Below the pieces are notes generated by a model. It was not told where the DNA came from, searched no databases, and worked only from the letters and a program-made list of their open reading frames with translations. Made by a program: the position numbers and the translations under genes. DNA of 17,279 nt from Candidatus Bathyarchaeota archaeon (GTDB lineage Archaea > Thermoproteota > Bathyarchaeia > Bathyarchaeales > Bathyarchaeaceae), in the NCBI GenBank assembly GCA_003662715.1, contig QMYO01000008.1, positions 1-17,279 on the forward strand, written 5' to 3'. Shown piece by piece: positions 7,234 to 13,267 of the stretch (position 1 is the first letter of the stretch; each line of letters opens with the position of its first letter).

Positions 7234-7569
7234 ATGAGAACAGAAACCGTGAAGTTGGACAACCGATTTGGCGAGGAATACGCTGGCAAGTACGTGTTCA
7301 AGGAGATATCTTGGATGAAACGAAGTCGCATCATAACCAAATACACAAAGTATCATCCAGCAACAGGTCAAGTCATGAGCAGTGATCTGCCCGCTATTCA
7401 GGCAGAAACAATATGGGCTTCATTGAAGGAACAGCCAGAAACCCACCCCATCACTCTTGAGAAGCTGATGGACGAAGAAAACGGAATTCCAATAGAACTC
7501 GGAGAACTCTTCAGCAACGTTGTAAACCGCCTTTGCAGTCTGACATTGGAGGAAACAAAAAACTTGTGA
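7234..7569 (+). CDS. Tail assembly chaperone, short form (gpG-like)
   Basis: A 111-residue protein that lies between the tail tube and the tape measure, the classic place of the lambda G-type chaperone. It has an N-terminal beta segment (DNRFGEEYAGKYVFKEISWMKRS) and a helical C-terminal half (TLEKLMDEENGIPIELGELFSNVVNRLCSL). It ends with TKNL right at an A AAA AAC slippery heptamer at 7557-7563, four codons before its UGA. Most ribosomes should make this short form. The short form would coat the tape measure, and the frameshifted long form would recruit tube subunits, as in lambda. Confidence 0.72.
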   Translation: MRTETVKLDNRFGEEYAGKYVFKEISWMKRSRIITKYTKYHPATGQVMSSDLPAIQAETIWASLKEQPETHPITLEKLMDEENGIPIELGELFSNVVNRLCSLTLEETKNL

Positions 7570-7610
7570 GGGCGATGAGACGTGGAAAACCACATCCAAG
7601 CCTCACCAAG
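7557..7610 (+). promoter_or_regulatory. Programmed -1 frameshift signal
   Basis: A AAA AAC (7557-7563) in the 0 frame of the chaperone gene is a classic -1 slippery heptamer. Downstream, GTGAGG (7566-7571) pairs with CCTCAC (7601-7606); with a one-base bulge, CTT (7563-7565) also pairs with AAG (7608-7610). Inside this stem lies a perfect GTGG-AAAA-CCAC hairpin (7582-7593). A GGAGG at 7548-7552 lies four bases upstream and could act as a Shine-Dalgarno-like stimulator. The outer stem begins only two bases after the slip site, closer than usual, so the exact stimulator is uncertain. Confidence 0.65.
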
Positions 7611-7766
7611 TTTCGATTATGCAAAGAATTCGGCTGGACACCTAAGGAACTTGAGCTTCAACCAGCTAAAACCATTGAAGAGTTCATTGTGCTACTTAAT
7701 GAGATAGACCGACAAGCCGAGGAGGAAATTGAAAAGGCAAAGCGAGGAGCCCCACATGTCCATTGA
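7563..7766 (+). CDS. Tail assembly chaperone, -1 frame extension (T part of GT)
   Basis: The 67 codons read after a -1 slip at 7557-7563. The frame starts LVRAMRRGKPHPS and runs to a UGA at 7764-7766. The joined product from 7234 would be 177 residues. The extension has KFRLCKEFGWTPKELELQPAKTIEEFIVLLNEIDRQAEEEIEK, and the 'FG-WTP-EL' type motif is common in T-part proteins of tail chaperones. The -1 frame is open well upstream of the slip site (back to an ATG at 7533), so no stop interferes. Independent initiation at ATG 7575 is possible but has no good ribosome binding site. The end overlaps the start of the gp10-like gene by 11 bases. Confidence 0.68.
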   Translation, partial: LVRAMRRGKPHPSLTKFRLCKEFGWTPKELELQPAKTIEEFIVLLNEIDRQAEEEIEKAKRGAPHVH

Positions 7767-8127
7767 AATTGAGTTAGAGACAGAAGGAATCGAAGAATTC
7801 AAAACGAAAATGGAAAAGTTAGACCATAACATGCGGCGAAAAGTTCACCAACAACTCAGAAAACTAGGCGCAGACATGAAGAACATGGCACGCCAAATCG
7901 TTCCAGTCAAAACCGGTCGTCTACGAGCATCCATATACGCTAAAGTGCAAGAGTGGAAGTTAAAGGTCGGTGCAACAGCACCATACGCTGTTTTCGTGGA
8001 GTTTGGAACTCGATATATGCGTGATCGTCGTTTTCTCAGCCAAACCATTGAGACATATCGTCCAAGGCTGGTGGAAATAATCAAATGTGGCATCGACAAT
8101 GCCATTCAGGAGGCAGGAGGCTCATAA
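7756..8127 (+). CDS. HK97 gp10-like tail/neck protein
   Basis: A 123-residue protein from ATG 7756. GGAG at 7746-7749 lies six bases upstream, so this start is better than the in-frame ATG at 7729. It matches the HK97 gp10 family: a long basic helix (TKMEKLDHNMRRKVHQQLRKLGADMKNMARQI), the hallmark VPVKTGRLRASI, then KVGATAPYAVFVEFGTRYM and RRFLSQTIE. Family members take part in head-tail joining or tail completion. In most siphoviruses this gene lies before the tail terminator and the tube gene. Here it comes after the chaperone, which is unusual. Confidence 0.78.
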   Translation: MSIEIELETEGIEEFKTKMEKLDHNMRRKVHQQLRKLGADMKNMARQIVPVKTGRLRASIYAKVQEWKLKVGATAPYAVFVEFGTRYMRDRRFLSQTIETYRPRLVEIIKCGIDNAIQEAGGS

Positions 8128-8129
8128 GA

Positions 8130-8678
8130 ATGAGTTTCAGTGACATAGCCATAACAATACGAGCGGTGAATAGAGCCAGCAGCGAATTTGGAAGAATCCA
8201 GAGAGACGCTGAAAGCATGGGTGAAAAGATTAGAAGCGCTGGAGCCAGAATCGCTGGATTGGGCGCCCTAACCGCTGTTATCGGACATGTGGCTGAAGGT
8301 TGCGGCGTATTAGACCAGTCCACCGCAAGGTGGATCAGCACGTTAGGAACCGTAACAACAGCTCTTGGAGCATTTCTACGCACAAAATGGGGTGTAATAG
8401 TCGCAGAGAAAGCCTACTCTGTTGCCACCGCCATTGCCACAAGCACTACTTGGGCGTTTAACACCGCTTTAGCCATGAAGGTGGCGCTGTTAACGTTGGG
8501 TGTAGGCTTGGTCGTCGCCACCGCGGCGTACATGGCTTGGCTTGCCTCTACCACACGGGACGCTGCGGCAGCACAGAAGGAATACAATGCAACCTTGGCA
8601 AGTCGTGAACGGGCTGCAAGGAGGAGAAGGGAAGAGGATGCTTATGAACGAATCGTGAGGCGGGGTGGATACTACTAG
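8130..8678 (+). CDS. Tape measure protein, very short
   Basis: A 182-residue protein from ATG 8130 with AGGAGG nine bases upstream. The opening SDIAITIRAVNRASSEFGRIQRDAESMGEKI is the typical N-terminus of tape measure proteins. Hydrophobic segments follow (GARIAGLGALTAVIGHV, TLGTVTTALGAFLRTKWG, and LALLTLGVGLVVATAAYMAW-like residues ~110-145), then an Arg-rich helical tail (RERAARRRREEDAYERIVRR). Position after the chaperone and before the hub supports the call. Tape measures are usually several hundred to over a thousand residues; at about 0.15 nm per residue this one would set a tail of only about 27 nm. No frameshift is evident after the TAG stop. Confidence 0.68.
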   Translation: MSFSDIAITIRAVNRASSEFGRIQRDAESMGEKIRSAGARIAGLGALTAVIGHVAEGCGVLDQSTARWISTLGTVTTALGAFLRTKWGVIVAEKAYSVATAIATSTTWAFNTALAMKVALLTLGVGLVVATAAYMAWLASTTRDAAAAQKEYNATLASRERAARRRREEDAYERIVRRGGYY

Positions 8679-8700
8679 CGGAACGTGGGCGCGATGAAAT

Positions 8701-10731
8701 ATGATCTTTCACAAAGCCGCTGTGTTTGTTTGGTTTCCGCTTAGGAAGTGGTATGTCGTGAGCATGGGCTATCCGCAGTGCAGGGTTGACATTTTTAGGG
8801 GCGTAAAACACTTTGACGAAGTGTTTGCATCCAACTGGACTATGAGTCAGGGAAGCTTATCTACTGACGGGAAGATCGGAACCCTAACCATTGGTGCATC
8901 GTATAACTTCGCTTCGATGAGCAAAAGTTGGAGCTTTAACACGTCAACTCATAGATACGCCATTATAAAGTGTACGGAGTTAACTGGTTCTTCTTGGAAG
9001 TTGGAAGCTAAACTGGCTGGCAACGTGAAATCCTCCAAAACGTTTGTGGACACGGGAATCAAAACAGTGGACTTGCAAAACGACGGCGTAGGATCACCAC
9101 CATACCTTGGAAACATCGACGAAATCGTGTTAACCGTTAACGGCTCAGCGGATCAACACGTGAAGTTCGATTACGTGAAGATCTGTGAGAAAACCATGTT
9201 GACGCCCTCCGATGACCTAGCTGTCATTGACTTAAACGTTCATTTAGCAGTAACTGAAGAGGTAGGTTCAGTTAACTGCCTTCTCCAAAACTATGACGCT
9301 AAATATACGGATCAAATCAACGTTGGAGACCTAATTGAGGTTGCAATGTCTCGAACAGGGCAGTCATTTATCAAGGTCTTTAAGGGCAGAATCAGCTCGG
9401 TTGCCAAACGGGCTGAAGCTACGTCACGTGGTCCTCAACATTATTTGCGCCTAAGAGGACTTGATTTGGGCGCGGAGTTGTTTAATCGTTTGGTCACTAA
9501 GGAGTATGAGAGCAAGGAGGGCTCTGAAATCATTAAGGATGTATTGGCGAATTACACGTCTTTGGAGAGCGTTGGAGTTGAGGTGACCACTAGCACCTAT
9601 GTGAATGAGGAGTATGTGAATAAGCCAGCGTGGGAAATCATCAAATACATCGCTGAAACAGCGAAGGATGCGAGCGGTGCTATTGGATATGACTTTAAAT
9701 GTGAAGAAGGCGACATCAAATTCTTTCCAAGAGACAAGTATGTGAGCACTGTTTCCTTAGATGGAATTATCACGCTGTGCGAGCATGAGATGGCTATTGA
9801 ACGGGTTCGTAACAAAATCTACGTTTACGGAGAAGCTTCTAAACCGCTTCCTCTGGATAAGGATGTTTGGACGGAATCTTTAACTCCTGCAGATGGAGTT
9901 TGGAGCGTAGGTGGAGGAGGCTCCACTCTTTCTCTTGACAGCACTGACAAGGTAATGGGTTCATACAGCATCAAAACATCTGGTGGCAGCGGTACCGTTC
10001 TGGTTTTCACCTTAAACGCGGGAAAAGAAGTCAACTGCAATCTTTATCCGAGTTTAACATTTCAACTCAAACCCGAGGCGGGATATCCATATTTCACGAT
10101 TCAACTTGAAGACACAGCTGGAATGATTGTACGTCGCCATCTGCAAATACCCGACGGCAAATGGAGCCTACAGAATTTTCCTACAGGAAAAAGACATAGC
10201 GACCAGTGGGAACAAAGCATATTCAATGCTCAACCTTTCGATTGGGAAAACGTGAAAAAACTATCCTTCTACATAAGCACAACGGTTGGGGTTGATTTCC
10301 GTGTTGACAACCTGTTCTTTAACAAGTGCCGTTGGAGCGGCGTGGAAGAAGACCTTGTTAGCCAGTCGAAGTATGGTTTGAGAGAGTTAGCAATCACAGA
10401 TGAAACATTGGTTTCAGATGATGCTTGCTCTAAGGTGGCGGCTGCTGAGCTGAACTATCGAAAGAGCCCCGCAGAGTTTTTGAAAGTTATGGTGATAGGC
10501 GACCCGAACATTGTGGCTGGAGAAACCATTCACGTGGTGAGTTCAAACGAAAATATTGATGGGAATTATCGCATTCAGTCCGTGGACCATCACATGAATG
10601 ATGAAGGAGAGTTTGAGAGTCTTTTAACGCTGATTGCTGAGCCTCCTCGCTTGGCGGAAATAATCTCTGAAACTCGCAGAGAATTAGGTGTTTTAACTCG
10701 TGGAACTGCATACAGAAAGTTGGGGAGATAA
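8701..10731 (+). CDS. Tail hub protein with two inserted beta-sandwich domains
   Basis: A 676-residue protein if it begins at ATG 8701. GTG 8758 (GGAAGTGGT five bases upstream) or ATG 8764 are good alternatives, since the conserved-looking part starts at YPQCRVDIFRG. Domains by eye: residues ~40-165, a beta sandwich ending in HVKFDYVKI, like galactose-binding or concanavalin-type modules; ~170-370, a hub-like part (LLQNYDAKYTDQINVGDLIEV, VFKGRISSVAKR, LRLRGLDLGAELFNRLV) similar to gp27/late control D proteins; ~386-545, a second sandwich (VMGSYSIKTSGGSG ... FRVDNLFFNKC); ~546-676, a hub C-terminal part (VMVIGDPNIVAGETIHVV, NYRIQSVDHHMN). It would form the tail tip and probably touch surface glycans. 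One gene does the work that is often split among several tail-tip genes. Confidence 0.66.
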   Translation: MIFHKAAVFVWFPLRKWYVVSMGYPQCRVDIFRGVKHFDEVFASNWTMSQGSLSTDGKIGTLTIGASYNFASMSKSWSFNTSTHRYAIIKCTELTGSSWKLEAKLAGNVKSSKTFVDTGIKTVDLQNDGVGSPPYLGNIDEIVLTVNGSADQHVKFDYVKICEKTMLTPSDDLAVIDLNVHLAVTEEVGSVNCLLQNYDAKYTDQINVGDLIEVAMSRTGQSFIKVFKGRISSVAKRAEATSRGPQHYLRLRGLDLGAELFNRLVTKEYESKEGSEIIKDVLANYTSLESVGVEVTTSTYVNEEYVNKPAWEIIKYIAETAKDASGAIGYDFKCEEGDIKFFPRDKYVSTVSLDGIITLCEHEMAIERVRNKIYVYGEASKPLPLDKDVWTESLTPADGVWSVGGGGSTLSLDSTDKVMGSYSIKTSGGSGTVLVFTLNAGKEVNCNLYPSLTFQLKPEAGYPYFTIQLEDTAGMIVRRHLQIPDGKWSLQNFPTGKRHSDQWEQSIFNAQPFDWENVKKLSFYISTTVGVDFRVDNLFFNKCRWSGVEEDLVSQSKYGLRELAITDETLVSDDACSKVAAAELNYRKSPAEFLKVMVIGDPNIVAGETIHVVSSNENIDGNYRIQSVDHHMNDEGEFESLLTLIAEPPRLAEIISETRRELGVLTRGTAYRKLGR

Positions 10732-10734
10732 CTC

Positions 10735-10965
10735 TTGCCTATTAAGAAACATAAAACTCACATCAGCTTTGTTTTGCCATCTGACTGGAAGTGGGAGTTT
10801 GAGAAGGAGTTGCATAGACTTGACCAGCAACGCGTCAAATCAAAAAGAGGGTTTCGAATTTCCCGTTCCATATTGTATGTAATCGCTTTAATGGAGGGCA
10901 TTCAACGAATCCGTGAGATGAATTTAGAAGATGTGGAAAGATGGTGTCAAAAAAACAAAATATAA
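10735..10965 (+). CDS. Ribbon-helix-helix-like protein at the viral right edge
   Basis: A 76-residue protein starting at TTG 10735 behind GGGGAGATAA, three bases after the hub gene. The layout is the same as in the RHH gene at 3409: strand (THISFVLP), helix 1 (SDWKWEFEKELHRLDQQRVK), a basic loop (SKRGFR), and helix 2 (ISRSILYVIALMEGIQRIREM), plus a short extra C-terminal helix. Both have a longer loop than Arc or CopG. It is probably a DNA-binding regulator, though some small RHH-like proteins have only structural roles. Its last codons (QKNKI) overlap the T-rich terminator of the host eL14 gene on the other strand, so its 3' end may be built partly of host sequence. Confidence 0.58.
   Translation: MPIKKHKTHISFVLPSDWKWEFEKELHRLDQQRVKSKRGFRISRSILYVIALMEGIQRIREMNLEDVERWCQKNKI
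10949..10960 (-). terminator. Oligo-T terminator of the host ribosomal operon
   Basis: On the - strand the sequence reads TTTTGTTTTTTT, starting 13 bases after the eL14 stop. This fits an archaeal intrinsic terminator. It lies inside the 3' end of the viral RHH gene. Confidence 0.5.
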
Positions 10966-10972
10966 AGTTGGG

Positions 10973-11251
10973 TTATAGTTTGATTTTGATGGGTTCTTTC
11001 AGATAATTCATTGTTTCCTTGTCAATAGCCTCTATGATTTCTTCGTCGCTTTCTCCCCGTTTGATGTCAATCTTTTTTTCAGTTGGTTCGATATGATTTA
11101 CGTTAGCTCTTCTACGTTTTACTCCGGTAATTTTTTGAGGACCCGTTATGAGCACAAAATTTTTGTCAATTATATCCACAATTATGCATTTGCTTCCCGC
11201 TTCTCTACCAGCGATTTTGACGCAGATTCTTCCAACCTCGATTGCTGGCAA
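10973..11251 (-). CDS. rpl14e: Large ribosomal subunit protein eL14
   Basis: A 92-residue protein that is clearly archaeal eL14. It has [35 protein letters not shown], the [15 protein letters not shown] motif, and the C-terminal [10 protein letters not shown]. The fold is an SH3-like KOW-type barrel on the 50S subunit. A frame start at ATG 11254 exists, but GGAGG lies only four bases before it. TTG 11251 is seven bases away and gives the family's usual MPAIEVGR start, so I choose TTG. It has its own TATA box at 11296-11304 in a 77-base gap after CMP kinase. In many archaea the next gene is cbf5; here viral genes follow after seven bases. Confidence 0.9.
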   Translation of the reverse strand: MPAIEVGRICVKIAGREAGSKCIIVDIIDKNFVLITGPQKITGVKRRRANVNHIEPTEKKIDIKRGESDEEIIEAIDKETMNYLKEPIKIKL

Positions 11252-11295
11252 CATGAAACCTCCGTGATGTCTTTGAAAGTAGAAACCATCAACGG

Positions 11296-11304
11296 TATTT
11301 ATAA
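11296..11304 (-). promoter_or_regulatory. TATA box for eL14
   Basis: On the - strand TTATAAATA (11304 to 11296). The expected start near 11272 leaves a leader of about 20 bases carrying GGAGG before TTG 11251. So eL14 can be transcribed apart from the upstream operon. Confidence 0.55.
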
Positions 11305-11328
11305 CTTACCGACATCCCAACCATTTTT

Positions 11329-11925
11329 TCAAGACTTTCCTAATACAACACGGTCAATTACCATGCATAACGTTTGAAAAACCTCATCAGACTCTAACTC
11401 AGTGGTGTCAAGTATCAGATTGAAGGGAGATAAGTCTTCTCCAAGGTTGAAACCATACAAATTCTTGTAGATGCTCTTGGTTTTTGCATCTTTTTCCTTC
11501 AAAACCTTGAGAGCCTCCTCAACGCTTATATGGTCTCTTCTTGCGAGTCGCCTAGCCCTCTCCTCTGGCAAAACCTCCAGCCACACTTTGAAAGCGTTTT
11601 CCTTTAGGAGCCAAGACATGGTCCAACTGTCAAACACAACGTTTCCTCGCTTCGCCCATTTCATCAGTTCTTTGTCCACTTCTTTGTCAAACATGGAATT
11701 TTCCGCTCTCTGTTGAAGAAACTTCATTCCTTCCTCACTTTCCCACCAGCCTCTCTTGTCTGATTTGTAGCCCATTTTTTTGGCTAACGTTTTTAACATG
11801 CTTCCGCCGGATAGATATTTAAGCCCATATTTTTTGGCTAGTCTCCTAGCTAATGTGCTTTTTCCACATCCAGTCATTCCAGCCACGCAAATCACTATCT
11901 TTTGTTTCCGTTTATTCTGAGTCAC
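11329..11925 (-). CDS. cmk: Cytidylate (CMP/dCMP) kinase, archaeal type
   Basis: A 198-residue P-loop kinase from GTG 11925, with AGGAG nine bases upstream; a longer open frame reaches 12081 but would overlap eL34. Walker A is GMTGCGKST at residues 16-24. The nucleotide-binding segment LKYLSGGSMLKTLAKKMG follows, then the NVVFDSWTMSWLL core, a LID-like RARRLARRDHIS, and the family's YGFNLGEDLSPFNLILDTTELESDEV end, close to the archaeal 'Y-D-D...IDT...S-EEV' pattern. It phosphorylates CMP and dCMP in pyrimidine salvage and nucleotide recycling. Its place between eL34 and eL14 is the conserved archaeal order. The start lies two bases after the eL34 stop, so the two are translationally coupled. 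It ends in UGA. Confidence 0.85.
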   Translation of the reverse strand: MTQNKRKQKIVICVAGMTGCGKSTLARRLAKKYGLKYLSGGSMLKTLAKKMGYKSDKRGWWESEEGMKFLQQRAENSMFDKEVDKELMKWAKRGNVVFDSWTMSWLLKENAFKVWLEVLPEERARRLARRDHISVEEALKVLKEKDAKTKSIYKNLYGFNLGEDLSPFNLILDTTELESDEVFQTLCMVIDRVVLGKS

Positions 11926-11927
11926 GC

Positions 11928-12197
11928 CTAGGCGCTCCTTGTCGCTTGCTTCAAAAGTTCTCGGACACAGTTGTGACATAAATGTCCACCATACATGCGT
12001 CCCAGCCTCTTCTGACTTGCAGTGAGCTTCCGTAGTTGATAGGGATTTGAGCTGGGAACTCCTGAGAGAGTTTGGGCGCACCTAGCACAATGTAAGGCGC
12101 TAGTTTTCTCCCGTTTATAGCTGGTTTTGATACGTCCTCCTGGCAGCCGATGAAGAAGACGTTTTCTGCTTCTTGTTCGCTGGGAGGGTTTAGGCAT
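11928..12197 (-). CDS. rpl34e: Large ribosomal subunit protein eL34
   Basis: An 89-residue protein with the eL34 signature: basic MPKPSQRTRSRKRLLHRLPGGR N-terminus, zinc site C37-x2-C40 and C74-x2-C77, the GVPSSNPYQLRKL segment, RMYGGHLCHNCVREL, and a basic C-terminus. It binds 23S rRNA on the 50S subunit. Its ATG directly follows the UAG stop of the DUF106 gene in the same frame, so UAG must end that gene or the two proteins would be fused. It ends in UAG itself, with a UGA two codons later. Confidence 0.88.
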   Translation of the reverse strand: MPKPSQRTRSRKRLLHRLPGGRIKTSYKREKTSALHCARCAQTLSGVPSSNPYQLRKLTASQKRLGRMYGGHLCHNCVRELLKQATRSA

Positions 12198-12674
12198 CTA
12201 CTCGGCATCTCCCATTCCTAAGCCAAAGAGACGTGAGAAGAGGATACTAGAAGTTACAGAGCAGAGAATATACCACAAGGCGACGGTCATTTTTAGAGTT
12301 CCACCGAACCATGGAAAATACGCAACCACATTGGGACCATAAAAGCCTATGAGAAACTGCCAGAGCAAGAAAAAGGGAATCATAAAAATCAAGGAGACTC
12401 TTAGCGACTGCCATGCCATTTTAGATTGAATCTTCATAATTCGCGGCTGTTGCTTCTGAACTTTGGCAAGCAGTTTTTTGTCGCCAGTTTTTCTTGCCTT
12501 CTTGAAGTCGGCATTCCAAGCGGAAATTTCCCGTTGCCAAGCTTTACGTTGCTCCTTATTAGTGAGAAGTTTATTGGTTATGGATGTTAAGAACGTGAGC
12601 CCTACGGCGATAAGTAGAATGGTTATTGTTGCTTCTGGCGCTTCAGACGTTAACAACCAATCTAGAATTGACAT
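12198..12674 (-). CDS. DUF106/EMC3-TMCO1-like membrane protein (Oxa1 superfamily)
   Basis: A 158-residue membrane protein. TM1 is near residues 12-35 (EATITILLIAVGLTFLTSITNKLL). A cytosolic coiled coil of Lys-rich helices follows (NKEQRKAWQREISAWNADFKKARK ... VQKQQPRIMKIQSKMAW), then TM2 (VSLIFMIPFFLLWQFLIGF) and TM3 (MTVALWYILCSVTSSILFSRLFG). This is the archaeal YidC/Oxa1/Get1/EMC3-related insertase layout, and the gene next to secY and adk is a conserved archaeal feature. It probably helps insert membrane proteins together with the Sec translocon and ribosome. ATG 12674 is preferred (GGTGA six bases upstream) over GTG 12677. The start overlaps the adkA stop (UGAUG). Confidence 0.82.
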   Translation of the reverse strand: MSILDWLLTSEAPEATITILLIAVGLTFLTSITNKLLTNKEQRKAWQREISAWNADFKKARKTGDKKLLAKVQKQQPRIMKIQSKMAWQSLRVSLIFMIPFFLLWQFLIGFYGPNVVAYFPWFGGTLKMTVALWYILCSVTSSILFSRLFGLGMGDAE

Positions 12675-13264
12675 CACATTTCACCCCTCAACAATTTCAG
12701 AATCTCCTTCGCTGCTTCAACTTGTTTTCCACTGGGGTTTTTAACAATTTTCACCGATGCGCCGGTTAAAACTGAACACGCAGCCGCCATAAACCTTGAA
12801 AAAAGAAACTCCTCCATTATTTCACTTTCCAAAGCCTTATCTCTTTTCCGAGTTCTATCTCTAAATCTGCGGGAAAGAACCTCCCGCGGCTCAGCTTCAA
12901 CCAAAACGAAAACAGTAGGTTTCAGAAGCTGCAAAACTGGAAACGGTAAGCCCGCCAAGTATCCATCCACCGTTTTTATAGACATGTGAGTATCCACAAT
13001 AAGGACTCCCTCAGCGTTCCTCGCCTTCTGAGAGATAAATTCCGCCGCCTTCTACTGAAGCTCAAGTTGAAAAGACAAATCCATTTTTCTCAAATCATCC
13101 CTATGAAGGGATTCACCGCGTTTCTCAGACAGCTCCACCATAACTGTTCCATAATTTATCACAGAAACTTTTCTCCCAGCCTGCTCTGCAAGCTTCAAAA
13201 GCTCGTTGCAAACCGTGGTTTTGCCCGTTCCAGGTATACCCGTCACAATCACAACTCTGCTCAA
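12674..13264 (-). CDS. adkA: Adenylate kinase (archaeal AdkA) with an in-frame UAG at codon 71
   Basis: A 196-residue archaeal adenylate kinase if read through one UAG. The N-terminal part (TTG 13264, behind GGGGGAT) has the P-loop GIPGTGKTT at residues 9-17, SVINYGTVMVELSEKRGESLHRDDLRKMDLSFQLELQ, then TAG at 13054-13052, then KAAEFISQKARN, VDTHMSIKT, GYLAGLPF, LVEAEPREVLSRRFRDRTRKRD (LID) and VLTGASVKIVKN. No shift of frame is needed: both halves are in the same frame with normal length, and nothing else looks damaged. The stop falls where family members often have Lys (the 'TQKRIQK' region), and AAG to TAG is one base. It could be a sequencing error, a real nonsense mutation, or pyrrolysine. 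The enzyme balances AMP, ADP and ATP and is usually essential, and the rest of the frame is intact, so I mark it as a gene with an odd codon and not as a pseudogene. Confidence 0.8.
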
Positions 13265-13267
13265 ACG

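Noticed and set aside
8679..8757. Readthrough of the tape measure UAG into a longer protein
   Set aside because: The frame after UAG carries no tape measure-like sequence and meets another UAG within about 30 codons.
11926..12081. N-terminal extension of CMP kinase to 12081
   Set aside because: It would overlap eL34 fully and lacks kinase motifs. GTG 11925 has an AGGAG at a good distance.
12674..13264. Frameshift between the two halves of adenylate kinase
   Set aside because: Both halves are in the same frame; only one UAG codon separates them, so a frameshift is not needed.
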